Source: Bacteroidota bacterium
GTDB taxonomy: Bacteria; Bacteroidota; Bacteroidia; Flavobacteriales; Weeksellaceae
Assembly (NCBI GenBank): GCA_023420435.1
Contig: JAEZWE010000079.1
Coordinates: forward strand, 1 to 29,546
Direction: 5' to 3'
Length of the DNA: 29,546 bases
The translations under genes were made by a program, and so were the position numbers. A model generated the notes under the pieces. It saw nothing but the letters and a program-made list of their open reading frames with translations, made no database searches and was not told the DNA's origin. This document shows positions 4,684 through 12,782 of this stretch, one piece after another; position 1 is the first letter of the stretch; each line of letters begins with the position of its first letter.

Positions 4684-7497
4684 ATGGCACCCAACCAAAA
4701 CCCAGAACAAATCGCCCGCGACCGCATCGATGAGATGTTGCGTGCTTCCGGTTGGGTGGTGCAGTCTAAAAATGAAATTGATTTTAGTGTTTCCAAAGGA
4801 ATTGCGGTTCGGGAGTACCAAACTTCTGTTGGTCCGGCTGATTATGTGCTTTTTGTGGATCAGCAACCTTTAGCGATTATCGAAGCCAAAAAAGAAAGTG
4901 AAGGACATCGCTTGACGGTGGTGGAAGAGCAATCTCAGAATTATGCTCAAGCCGATTTAAAATATTTTAAAAGTACTGAAGGAATTCCTTTTGTATACGA
5001 AAGTACGGGAACGGTTACTCGTTTTACGGATTACCGAGATCCAAAATCCCGAAGCCGAAATATCTTTTGGTTTCATCAACCGGAGACCTTATTGGAATGG
5101 TTCAGAATTGGAAATTCATTGCGTCAAAGATTACAGGAATTACCGAATTTGGATACGGATGGATTGCGTCCTGCGCAGATAAAAGCGATAAACGAATTAG
5201 AAAAATCCTTTAAAGCCAATAAACCGCGTGCTTTAATACAGATGGCGACGGGCGCAGGGAAAACCTATACTGCCGCAACTTTTGTGTATCGTTTGCTGAA
5301 ATTTGCAAAAGCCAAACGGATTTTATTTTTGGTGGACACAAAGAACTTAGGCGAACAGGCGGAGCAGGAATTTATGGCGTATCAACCGAAAGACGATAAC
5401 CGTAAGTTTACAGAATTGTACAATGTCCAGCGTTTGACTTCCAGTTATGTTGCGAGTGACAGTCAGGTGTGTATTTCGACCATACAGCGGATGTATTCCA
5501 TTTTGAAGGGAGAGGAATTGACCGATGATGCTGAAACGGAAAATCCCAACGAGCAATCGTCTTGGTTGCAGAAAAAATTGTCCGAGAAAGATCCTGTACC
5601 GGTGGATTATAATTCAAAGGTTCCGATTGAACAATTTGATTTTATCATTATTGATGAATGCCACCGTTCCATTTATAACCTTTGGAAACAGGTTTTGGAT
5701 TATTTCGATGCGTTTCTAATTGGGCTTACCGCGACGCCGGACAAACGAACCTTTGGTTTTTTTAATGAAAATGTGGTGTCGGAATATACCTATGAAGAAT
5801 CCGTTTTGGATGGGGTGAACGTGCCGTATGAAATTTATTCCATCAAAACAGAAATTTCTCAAAACGGCAGCGTGATTGAATCCGGTTGGTATGTCGATAG
5901 AAGAGATAAACTCACTCGAGCCAAACGATGGCAACAGGAAGACGAAGACACGGAATACCGCCGAAACGATTTGGACAAAGCCGTAGTGAACGTTTCCCAA
6001 ATCCGTAACATCATCAAAGAATACAAACGGGCTTTGGAAACCACCATTTATCCCGACCGTAGAAACGACGATGGAAGTTATGAAGTGCCGAAAACTTTGA
6101 TTTTTGCCAAAACCGACAGCCACGCCGATGACATCATCCAAATGGTTCGGGAAGAATTTGGTGAAGGCAACGATTTTTGTAAAAAAGTAACCTACAAAAT
6201 AGACGAAGATCCCAAGTCGGTACTCAATCGTTTTCGGAACGATTATCATCCGAGGATTGCCGTTACGGTGGATATGATTGCGACGGGAACCGACGTGAAA
6301 CCTTTGGAAGTTTTACTCTTTATGCGGGATGTGAAAAGCGCCAATTATTTTGAACAAATGAAAGGACGCGGTACACGAACCATCAACGATGATAAACTGC
6401 AATTGGTAAGTAAAACCGCACGCAACAAAAACCATTTCGTCATTGTTGATGCTATCGGTGCAACCAAATCTAAAAAGACGGACAGCCGACCGTTGGAACG
6501 CCAACCTTCGGTATCTATGAAAGATTTATTGGGTGCAGTAACCATGGGCGTGAAAGAAGAAGATGTTTTTCTTTCTTTGGCGAACCGTTTGATTCGTCTC
6601 GACAGACAAATTACCGATAAAGAACGCGAACATTTGGTGGAACTGAGTGGCGGAAAAGATTTAAAACAAATCACTCGTGAACTGATTGAAGCTTTTGATC
6701 CCGATAAAATTGAGGCATTGAGCCAAACCAAATTGGCTGATGTTCCAGAACAAGATTTAACCCCACAAAAAATAGAAAACGCCAGAACCGAAGCTCAACA
6801 AGAATTGGCAAAAAAAGCCTCGCTCAATTTCAATGGGAAGTTGAATGAATACATCGACAATGTACGGAGACAACACGACCAAATCATCGACCATATTAAT
6901 CTGGATACCGTTACCAAATCCGAATGGGACACCACTTCTGTGGACAAAGCCCAAGGTTTGATACAGGATTTTAAGGCATATATGGAAACCCACAAAGACG
7001 AGATCAAAGCGCTCAGCATTTATTATAACCAACCCTACAACCGCCGGAACATTACCTTTAAAATGATCAAAGAAATTATGGATCAGTTGCGGATGGATCA
7101 ACCCAGTTTGGCGCCGCTACATGTGTGGCAAGCCTACCAAACCTTGGGCGAAACCCAAAGCGATGCACCCAAAGATGAATTAACAGCCTTGGTTTCCCTG
7201 ATCCGTAAAGTGTGCGGGATTGACCATACGTTGAAACCGTTTGATAAAACGATTGACGAGAATTTTAAAAAATGGGTGTTTCAACAAAACGCCGGACAGC
7301 ACAACCGTTTTACGCCGGAACAGATGGATTGGTTGCGGATGATCAAAGACCATGTCACAAGTTCCTATCACATTGAAATGGAGGATTTGGATTATACGCC
7401 ATTTGATGCGCAAGGCGGACGCGGCAAAATGTACCAACTCTTTGGCAACGAAATGGAAGAAATTATTAATGAACTAAATGAAGTATTGGCAGCGTAA
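4684..7497 (+). CDS. hsdR: Type I restriction enzyme, R (endonuclease/translocase) subunit
   Basis: Motor and nuclease subunit of a type I restriction-modification complex, which translocates DNA by ATP hydrolysis and cuts it away from the recognition site. From ATG 4684 the product has 937 residues. An N-terminal PD-(D/E)xK nuclease is visible as ADYVLFVDQQPLAIIEAKKE (D at about 53, ExK at 67-69). The helicase core shows Walker A ATGAGKT (about 188-194), DECHR (about 324-328) and LTATP (about 348-352). MIATGTDVKPLEVLLFMRDVKS marks the second RecA lobe, with QMKGRGTR (motif VI) after it. The C-terminal part resembles the EcoEI-type R C-terminal domain. An upstream TTG in frame (4642) was not chosen because conserved sequence begins after the ATG. 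A TATATTTA element at 4651-4658 could be its -7 box, but no -33 is seen. It heads the operon hsdR-hsdS-gmrSD-hsdM. Confidence 0.93.
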   Translation: MAPNQNPEQIARDRIDEMLRASGWVVQSKNEIDFSVSKGIAVREYQTSVGPADYVLFVDQQPLAIIEAKKESEGHRLTVVEEQSQNYAQADLKYFKSTEGIPFVYESTGTVTRFTDYRDPKSRSRNIFWFHQPETLLEWFRIGNSLRQRLQELPNLDTDGLRPAQIKAINELEKSFKANKPRALIQMATGAGKTYTAATFVYRLLKFAKAKRILFLVDTKNLGEQAEQEFMAYQPKDDNRKFTELYNVQRLTSSYVASDSQVCISTIQRMYSILKGEELTDDAETENPNEQSSWLQKKLSEKDPVPVDYNSKVPIEQFDFIIIDECHRSIYNLWKQVLDYFDAFLIGLTATPDKRTFGFFNENVVSEYTYEESVLDGVNVPYEIYSIKTEISQNGSVIESGWYVDRRDKLTRAKRWQQEDEDTEYRRNDLDKAVVNVSQIRNIIKEYKRALETTIYPDRRNDDGSYEVPKTLIFAKTDSHADDIIQMVREEFGEGNDFCKKVTYKIDEDPKSVLNRFRNDYHPRIAVTVDMIATGTDVKPLEVLLFMRDVKSANYFEQMKGRGTRTINDDKLQLVSKTARNKNHFVIVDAIGATKSKKTDSRPLERQPSVSMKDLLGAVTMGVKEEDVFLSLANRLIRLDRQITDKEREHLVELSGGKDLKQITRELIEAFDPDKIEALSQTKLADVPEQDLTPQKIENARTEAQQELAKKASLNFNGKLNEYIDNVRRQHDQIIDHINLDTVTKSEWDTTSVDKAQGLIQDFKAYMETHKDEIKALSIYYNQPYNRRNITFKMIKEIMDQLRMDQPSLAPLHVWQAYQTLGETQSDAPKDELTALVSLIRKVCGIDHTLKPFDKTIDENFKKWVFQQNAGQHNRFTPEQMDWLRMIKDHVTSSYHIEMEDLDYTPFDAQGGRGKMYQLFGNEMEEIINELNEVLAA

Positions 7498-7541
7498 TAC
7501 GAGATGAATTATAAAATGTATAAGATTAAATTAAAGTATAA

Positions 7542-8855
7542 ATGGCACTAGGACTTACCCCAAAACAAATTATTGAAAAGGGCAGTCATCCATTATTAAA
7601 AATTTCTGAAGACTGGGAAAGAGTAGAATTAGAAAATATTGCTAAAGTACAGAATGGATATGCATTCTCTTCCAAATATTTTAATCATAACGAAGGTCTA
7701 CCTTTAATTAGAATTAGAGACATATTTTCTGAAGAAACTGAAAATTTGTACTCAGGAGAATATAAAGATGAATTTGTTGTTAAAAACAAGGATTTCCTTG
7801 TAGGAATGGATGGAGATTTTAAAATTTCAAAATGGCCCGGCAAATTAGGTTTACTCAATCAACGAGTTTGTAGAATCCAATTTAATTCAGAGTACTATGT
7901 TAAGGAATTTCTTTTTTTATCTTTTCAACCATATCTTAACGCAATTCATAGTGAAACATCTGCGGTTACAGTAAAACATTTGTCATCAAAAACAATACAA
8001 AGTATTCCATTCCCACTTCCCCCGCTTCCCATCCAACGGGCGATTGTAAAAAAGATAGAAGGTTTGTTTTCGGCATTGGATGCGGGCATTGCCGATTTGC
8101 AAAAAGCCCAAACCCAACTCGCGCTCTACCGACAAGCCGTTTTGAAAAAAGCGTTTGAGGGGGAGCAATTTGAAAAAGTTGAAATTAAAAAACTTGGTTT
8201 AATATCAACAGGTAATACACCATCAAAGAAGAATTTTGATTTTTATGATTCTAGAGATTTTAATTTTTATAAACCTACTGATTTAGAAGCCGGTGTTAGT
8301 ATTTTCAATTCTATCGATTATTTGTCGTTAAAAGGATTTCAAAAAGCAAGACAAGTTCCTGAAAATTCGGTTTTAATAACTTGTATTGGTGCAACAATTG
8401 GAAAAACTGGATTAATTAAAAAAGAAGGTGGTTTCAATCAGCAAATTAACGCCATAGTTCCAAATCAGAATGTTGATTCCAAGTTTATTTACTATCAAGC
8501 TATTTCTCAAGAATTTCAAACACAAATGAAGACAAAAGCATCTTCAACGACAATGCCCATTTTAAATAAAGGAAAGTTTGAAAAGTTAGAAATGAATATT
8601 TGTAGTTTAGAACTACAACATCAAATCGTCAAAGCCATCGAGAGTCGTTTATCGGTTTGCGAGCAGGTAGAAACGCAAATAAAAGACAGCTTAGAAAAAG
8701 CTGAAGTGCTTCGCCAAAGCATCCTGAAAAAAGCGTTTGAAGGAAAACTACTCACAGAAGCAGAAATCGCCGCCTGCAAAAAAGAACCGGATTATGAACC
8801 GGCGGCGGTGTTGCTGGAAAAAATAAAAGCAGAGAAAATAACGAAGAAAAAATAA
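7542..8855 (+). CDS. hsdS: Type I restriction-modification specificity (S) subunit
   Basis: DNA-recognition subunit that pairs with HsdM and HsdR. The 437-residue protein has the expected duplicated plan. A first target-recognition domain (about 25-150) is followed by a conserved helical spacer (PLPPLPIQRAIVKKIEGLFS to QAVLKKAFEG, about 155-208). A second recognition domain (about 210-350) is followed by a matching C-terminal conserved region ending LRQSILKKAFEGKLL. The recognition domains look AT-richer than the conserved spacers, as is usual for exchangeable TRDs. The two conserved regions share a 16-bp identical run (8143-8158 and 8725-8740), a possible point for TRD recombination. The gene starts 44 nt after hsdR and is followed after 6 nt by the DUF262 gene. 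The recognition sequence cannot be predicted by eye; two different TRDs imply a bipartite asymmetric site. Confidence 0.93.
   Translation: MALGLTPKQIIEKGSHPLLKISEDWERVELENIAKVQNGYAFSSKYFNHNEGLPLIRIRDIFSEETENLYSGEYKDEFVVKNKDFLVGMDGDFKISKWPGKLGLLNQRVCRIQFNSEYYVKEFLFLSFQPYLNAIHSETSAVTVKHLSSKTIQSIPFPLPPLPIQRAIVKKIEGLFSALDAGIADLQKAQTQLALYRQAVLKKAFEGEQFEKVEIKKLGLISTGNTPSKKNFDFYDSRDFNFYKPTDLEAGVSIFNSIDYLSLKGFQKARQVPENSVLITCIGATIGKTGLIKKEGGFNQQINAIVPNQNVDSKFIYYQAISQEFQTQMKTKASSTTMPILNKGKFEKLEMNICSLELQHQIVKAIESRLSVCEQVETQIKDSLEKAEVLRQSILKKAFEGKLLTEAEIAACKKEPDYEPAAVLLEKIKAEKITKKK
8143..8158 (+). repeat. 16-bp direct repeat inside hsdS (second copy 8725-8740)
   Basis: TGAAAAAAGCGTTTGA occurs identically at 8143-8158 and 8725-8740, encoding the LKKAFE segment of each conserved region. 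The two copies are in the same reading frame and flank the second target-recognition domain. Confidence 0.7.
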
Positions 8856-8861
8856 CTTAAC

Positions 8862-10619
8862 ATGACAGAATCATTTAAACCCAATAGTTTAACTGTAAAT
8901 AAATTTCTTACAGATTCAGATTCATTTTACAAAATACCAAAATACCAACGCCCTTACAAATGGCACGATGAACAAGTGGAACAATTGTGGGACGATCTTT
9001 GGGAAAGTTACACTGCCGACACAGATAATTATTTTTTAGGTTCGGTCATTACAGCAAAAGCGCAAGGCGACCAATATTTGGATATTGTTGATGGACAACA
9101 ACGTTTGACGACATTAATGATTTTAATGGCTGTGGTACGAGATCTTTATCCTGAAATAAATGATGATGATCTTGCAAATTTGAATACTGTAGATATTATC
9201 AAAGTTAAAAATGCAATTGCAAGAGATGGTAAGTTTCAAAGACTAAGACTTTTCACTCATCAAAACCATCAAACAGATTTTGATAGCATTATTATCAATG
9301 GTGACACAAAAGAAATTAAAAAGCCAACGAAAAAAAATCTTCGTATTGATGAAATTCCTAAGTATAAATTTGAAAACACAGCAAGTATTTTCAAAGAGAA
9401 ATTAGCGAATATAGGTTTGGCAGAATGTGGAAAGTTTATTAATTACATCTTTAACCATGTTTATATTATCCGCATCGATTGTACCGATGTGAGTTTTGCA
9501 ATTAAATTGTTTCAGGTTCTCAATGCACGAGGATTGGATTTAACCAACTCGGATTTAATTAAGAGTTTTTTACTTGGAAATCTGCACACCAAATACGGAG
9601 AAGATCAATATGTAGCACAGCTAAAAGAGAATCAGTTCTTGCAAGATTGGATAAGCATAGAAAATATAGCGAGTTCTGTAGACCAAAGCACCAACGATTT
9701 GTTGGTGATGTATGAATACTATTTGTTAGCAGCAAATCCAAAAAGGTCATTGTATGATGAATTGGTTGTTCAATTTCAAGAAGAGGATCCGTTGGATGTG
9801 GTTTCTGATTTTAAAGAATTTTGTAAAGCCTATCAAAATAATATAATCGAAGCGGAAGATGAAGTAACGTTTAGTTTTTATTATCTACCATGGGCTATTT
9901 ATTGGAGAACAGTTTTGCTTACAGCATTACATGAAGGTTATCCAAACTACGAAGAATTAAAAATTGCTTTGAGAAACTTCTACTATTTGCATTGGCTTGC
10001 AGGTTATACCTTGACAAGAGTAAAACAAACTTCTTTTAACTTAATTAAATGGATAAAAGAGAAAAAGCCATTTAATGAAATAAAAACAGAGTTAATCAAT
10101 ATTCTTTCGAATAATAACATCAACTCAAGAGTAAAAGAAGCTTTGAATGGACAAGTGTATCACGATGCTTGGTGCAAGCCTTTACTGTTTATGGTTGAAT
10201 ATAAACAAACCGATGCGCCGACATTTTTAGATATGAAAAATAGAGAAATTCATGTTGAGCATATACTTCCACAGAAATTTCAAGATCATTATGGTTGGAA
10301 GGAAATGATTGAAAATGTTGATGCTTCCAATGCATTGGTTCACACTTTAGGCAACCTCACTTTATTAAGCGGAAAAAAGAATATTGATGCAAGAAATCAC
10401 CCTTATGATGTAAAAGTAAAAACTTATCAAGGAAAAGGGAATTATAGAGAGGAAGATGCTAAAATAACATCCTTTAGAATTTCTCAAAAGTTAGTTGACG
10501 AATATAATGAAAATAAGTTTGATAAGCAATGGAATTCCTTAAGTATTGAAGACCGTAAAAAATGGCTAATGAAAGAAATAGAATCTATTTTCAAAATTAA
10601 CCTTAAAGAAGAAGCATAA
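8862..10619 (+). CDS. GmrSD-like DUF262/DUF1524 nuclease within the type I R-M operon
   Basis: A 585-residue protein with both halves of the GmrSD type IV restriction family fused. The N-terminal DUF262 (GmrS-like) part shows IPKYQRPYKW (about 25-34), YFLGSVI (57-63) and DGQQRLTT (77-84), which forms the NTP-binding/hydrolysis site in characterised members. The C-terminal DUF1524 (GmrD-like) HNH part shows HVEHILPQ (about 464-471), HTLGNLTLLSGKKN (about 494-507) and a downstream asparagine-rich segment. Known relatives cut DNA carrying modified cytosines, or act in other phage-defence operons. DUF262 genes inside type I loci have also been noted as 'restriction-linked' ORFs (RloF). Here it lies 6 nt behind hsdS and immediately before hsdM, so it is almost certainly co-expressed. 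It may attack modified phage DNA that escapes the type I enzyme. It appears more AT-rich than hsdR and hsdM, hinting at separate acquisition. Confidence 0.85.
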   Translation: MTESFKPNSLTVNKFLTDSDSFYKIPKYQRPYKWHDEQVEQLWDDLWESYTADTDNYFLGSVITAKAQGDQYLDIVDGQQRLTTLMILMAVVRDLYPEINDDDLANLNTVDIIKVKNAIARDGKFQRLRLFTHQNHQTDFDSIIINGDTKEIKKPTKKNLRIDEIPKYKFENTASIFKEKLANIGLAECGKFINYIFNHVYIIRIDCTDVSFAIKLFQVLNARGLDLTNSDLIKSFLLGNLHTKYGEDQYVAQLKENQFLQDWISIENIASSVDQSTNDLLVMYEYYLLAANPKRSLYDELVVQFQEEDPLDVVSDFKEFCKAYQNNIIEAEDEVTFSFYYLPWAIYWRTVLLTALHEGYPNYEELKIALRNFYYLHWLAGYTLTRVKQTSFNLIKWIKEKKPFNEIKTELINILSNNNINSRVKEALNGQVYHDAWCKPLLFMVEYKQTDAPTFLDMKNREIHVEHILPQKFQDHYGWKEMIENVDASNALVHTLGNLTLLSGKKNIDARNHPYDVKVKTYQGKGNYREEDAKITSFRISQKLVDEYNENKFDKQWNSLSIEDRKKWLMKEIESIFKINLKEEA

Positions 10620-12143
10620 ATGACAGACGCAACCATCATATCCCGAATTTGGAATCTCGCCAACGTAATGCGTGATGACGGTATTGGCTACGGTGATTAT
10701 TTGGAACAAATCACCTATCTGCTCTTCCTAAAAATGGTGGAAGAGTTAAACAAACCACCATACAATCGGGGTATTCGTTTACCCAAATTAAAAGACATCA
10801 ACGGCGATGAAATTGTGGGCGGCGAACCTTGCAATTGGGAAACTTTACGCACTAAAAATGGAGCGGATCTGGAAAGTTATTACAGTCAATTGCTAAGAAG
10901 TCTTTCCACAGAAAAAGGAATGTTGGGACAGATTTTCACCAAAAGCCAAAACAAAATACAAGACCCCGCAAAACTGCAAAAGATAGTTTCACTCATCGAC
11001 AAAGAAAACTGGTCGATGATGGGCGCAGATGTAAAAGGAAAGATTTATGAAGGACTTTTGGAACGAAACGCAGAAGATGTAAAATCGGGAGCAGGACAGT
11101 ATTTCACACCCCGTGCTTTGATTAAAACCATGGTGAAATGCATCGATCCCAAACCGATGAAAACCATTGCCGATCCGGCTTGTGGTTCTGGTGGTTTCTT
11201 TTTGGCGTCGTACGATTACCTCGCCGAACAGAATAAGTTGGATAAAGACGAAAAAAAGTTTCTGAAAGAAAGCACCTTCCACGGTAACGAGATTGTAGCA
11301 GGAACCAGAAGAACCTGTTTGATGAATCTTTATTTACACGGTATCGGAGAAATAGACGAAGAACCGCTCATCAAATCTTCCGATGCTTTAGTAGCGCCAG
11401 AAAGTACAACCTACGATTATGTTTTAGCCAATCCACCCTTTGGAAAGAAAAGTTCCTATACTATCACCAACGAAGAAGGCGAAATAGAAACCAGCGATTT
11501 GAATTATAACCGTCAGGATTTTTGGGAAACCACGAGTAACAAACAACTCAACTTCTTACAACACATCCGAACGATGTTAAAAGTAACAGGAGAAGCCGCA
11601 GTTGTTTTACCCGATAACGTTCTTTTTGAAGGTGGAGCAGGAGAAGAGGTACGGAAACAGTTGTTAAAAACCACCGAATTGCACACCATATTGCGGTTAC
11701 CAACGGGGATATTTTATGCGCATGGGGTAAAAGCAAATGTTTTGTTTTTTAACAACAAACCTGCATCCAAAGATCCATGGACAAAAGAAGTGTGGATTTA
11801 CGATTACCGAACCAATATTCACCACACCCTAAAAAAGAAACCACTCACAGAAAATGATTTGGATGATTTTGTAAAGTGTTATAATCCATCCAATATTTAC
11901 AAACGCAAAGAAATTTGGTCAGAGGACGCTTCGACAAGCTCAGCGTCCGAAGGAAGATGGCGAAAATATACTTATGATGAAATCTTAGCTAGAGACAAAA
12001 CTTCTTTGGATATTTTTTGGCTGAAAGATAACAGCTTGACGGATTTAGATAATCTTCCCGATCCCGATGAACTAGCTGGCGAAATTATTGAAAATATCGA
12101 ATCAGCATTAAGCAGTTTTGAAGAAATTAGGAATGGTTTATAA
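10620..12143 (+). CDS. hsdM: Type I restriction-modification DNA methyltransferase (M) subunit
   Basis: N6-adenine methyltransferase subunit, which protects the host target site and, with HsdS, forms the core of the type I complex. The 507-residue protein has the N-terminal HsdM helical domain (IWNLANVMRDD, YLEQITYLLFLKMVEE, about 10-42). AGQYFTPRALIK follows at about 158-169, with the SAM-binding motif I DPACGSGGFF (about 185-194) and the catalytic NPPF (about 271-274). The start codon directly abuts the stop codon of the preceding gene. Residues about 435-445 (EDASTSSASEG) are encoded by a REP-like hairpin (11924-11948), an unusual low-complexity insertion near the C-terminal region. The frame is kept, and both motifs are intact, so the enzyme is probably active. 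There is no sign of frameshift. Confidence 0.94.
   Translation: MTDATIISRIWNLANVMRDDGIGYGDYLEQITYLLFLKMVEELNKPPYNRGIRLPKLKDINGDEIVGGEPCNWETLRTKNGADLESYYSQLLRSLSTEKGMLGQIFTKSQNKIQDPAKLQKIVSLIDKENWSMMGADVKGKIYEGLLERNAEDVKSGAGQYFTPRALIKTMVKCIDPKPMKTIADPACGSGGFFLASYDYLAEQNKLDKDEKKFLKESTFHGNEIVAGTRRTCLMNLYLHGIGEIDEEPLIKSSDALVAPESTTYDYVLANPPFGKKSSYTITNEEGEIETSDLNYNRQDFWETTSNKQLNFLQHIRTMLKVTGEAAVVLPDNVLFEGGAGEEVRKQLLKTTELHTILRLPTGIFYAHGVKANVLFFNNKPASKDPWTKEVWIYDYRTNIHHTLKKKPLTENDLDDFVKCYNPSNIYKRKEIWSEDASTSSASEGRWRKYTYDEILARDKTSLDIFWLKDNSLTDLDNLPDPDELAGEIIENIESALSSFEEIRNGL
11924..11948 (+). repeat. REP-like hairpin G, in frame inside hsdM
   Basis: Stem GGACGCT (11924-11930) pairs perfectly with AGCGTCC (11942-11948). 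The 11-nt loop is TCGACAAGCTC, the family loop. It encodes the peptide DASTSSAS in HsdM. Confidence 0.75.
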
Positions 12144-12151
12144 AAACACCT

Positions 12152-12174
12152 GTGGCTGAGGCACTCGAAGCCAC
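12152..12174 (-). repeat. REP-like hairpin H downstream of hsdM
   Basis: Stem GTGGCT (12152-12157) pairs with AGCCAC (12169-12174). Read on the minus strand the loop is TCGAGTGCCTC, identical to that of hairpin A, in inverted orientation. It starts 8 nt after the hsdM stop codon. Confidence 0.75.
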
Positions 12175-12180
12175 CGCAAT

Positions 12181-12203
12181 GACACTTCGACAGGCTCAGT
12201 GTC
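12181..12203 (+). repeat. REP-like hairpin I downstream of hsdM
   Basis: Stem GACACT (12181-12186) pairs with AGTGTC (12198-12203). The 11-nt loop is TCGACAGGCTC. It lies 6 nt after hairpin H in the opposite orientation. Confidence 0.75.
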
Positions 12204-12244
12204 CAAAATTACTGCTCTACAAAAACTTTCCAAAAAATCAAAAT

Positions 12245-12262
12245 ATACCCCAAAAGGGGTAT
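12245..12262. repeat. Short perfect hairpin in the gap after the hsd operon
   Basis: ATACCCC (12245-12251) pairs with GGGGTAT (12256-12262) around an AAAA loop. No T run follows, so it is a poor terminator. Its right end touches the TTG of a predicted promoter, so it could be an operator or only a transcript-end hairpin. Confidence 0.45.
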
Positions 12263-12292
12263 TGTTTGATAAAATAAGAACTGGTATTTTTA
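12262..12292 (+). promoter_or_regulatory. Bacteroidota-type promoter in the gap after hsdM
   Basis: TTG (12262-12264), a 20-nt spacer, then TATTTTTA (12285-12292), one mismatch from TAnnTTTG. The predicted start is near 12297. No coding sequence begins before the terminator at 12328-12376. Confidence 0.4.
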
Positions 12293-12296
12293 CATC

Positions 12297-12376
12297 ATAT
12301 TACAAACCGTGAAAACTTAATTTTTCTAAACTGCGGAAGAAGTTGTTTTAACAACACATCCCGTAGTTTTTTATTT
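12297..12376 (+). ncRNA. Putative small RNA of about 80 nt
   Basis: A predicted promoter (12262-12292) and a strong hairpin terminator (12328-12376) enclose about 80 nt with no reading frame. The RNA would have a short AU-rich 5' part and end in the long two-part hairpin. No known RNA family was recognised. It could instead be terminated read-through of the hsd operon. Confidence 0.25.
12328..12376 (+). terminator. Two-part hairpin terminator
   Basis: Outer stem AAACTGCGG (12328-12336) pairs with CCGTAGTTT (12361-12369), with one G-T pair. Inner stem GTTGT (12342-12346) pairs with ACAAC (12351-12355) with a TTTA loop. A symmetrical 5/5 internal loop separates them. A T-rich tail follows. Confidence 0.65.
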
Positions 12377-12385
12377 TTTCTAAGG

Positions 12386-12416
12386 TTGCAAAACTTAAAA
12401 GAAGTTCCTATTTTTA
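12386..12416 (+). promoter_or_regulatory. Bacteroidota-type promoter of the PF04020 membrane gene
   Basis: TTG (12386-12388), a 20-nt spacer, then TATTTTTA (12409-12416). The ATG follows at 12433, giving a leader of about 12 nt. Confidence 0.5.
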
Positions 12417-12432
12417 CGTAAAATAAAAAATT

Positions 12433-12771
12433 ATGGGAATTATCATTCGTCTTTTGATTACCGCTGTGGTTGCTTTTGGACTTACCTATGTTCTAAGTGG
12501 GGTACATATTGACAGCTTTACAACAGCTATTGTTTTTGCCATTATCCTTGGAATCCTAAACCTGATCGTAAAACCCGTTTTAAGTATTTTGGGTTTGCCG
12601 TTAACTATTATTACGCTGGGTCTTTTTTCCTTAGTCATTAATGCTGCCGTAGTGTATTTAGCCGTTTATTTTATTGACGGAATGAAGATTGACGGTTTTG
12701 GATGGGCATTGATTTTCAGTATCGCTTTGTCGCTGATCACGTCTTTGCTGGACGGTATTTTTAACGATTAG
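12433..12771 (+). CDS. Four-helix membrane protein, PF04020 ('phage holin 4-2 superfamily')
   Basis: A 112-residue, very hydrophobic inner-membrane protein with four predicted helices (about 3-20, 29-50, 53-77 and 88-108). The motif ILGILNLIVKPVLSILGLPLTIITLGLFSLVINA (about 38-71) is diagnostic of the PF04020 family. The family name contains 'phage holin', but these proteins are widespread chromosomal membrane proteins of unknown function, and no other phage gene is present here. It has its own promoter and is followed after 11 nt by another small membrane protein gene, with which it is probably co-transcribed up to the terminator at 13196-13226. Confidence 0.85.
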   Translation: MGIIIRLLITAVVAFGLTYVLSGVHIDSFTTAIVFAIILGILNLIVKPVLSILGLPLTIITLGLFSLVINAAVVYLAVYFIDGMKIDGFGWALIFSIALSLITSLLDGIFND

Positions 12772-12782
12772 CCGTTATTTTA

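Noticed and set aside
5716..6249. Long antisense reading frames inside hsdR and other genes
   Set aside because: They mirror conserved coding sequence on the other strand and show no independent domain, promoter or codon pattern.
11924..11948. The REP-like stretch in hsdM as a pseudogene-making insertion
   Set aside because: The reading frame continues to the normal C-terminus and both methyltransferase motifs are intact.
12433..12771. The 'phage holin' gene as evidence of a prophage
   Set aside because: PF04020 proteins are common chromosomal membrane proteins, and no lysis, structural or integrase gene is nearby.
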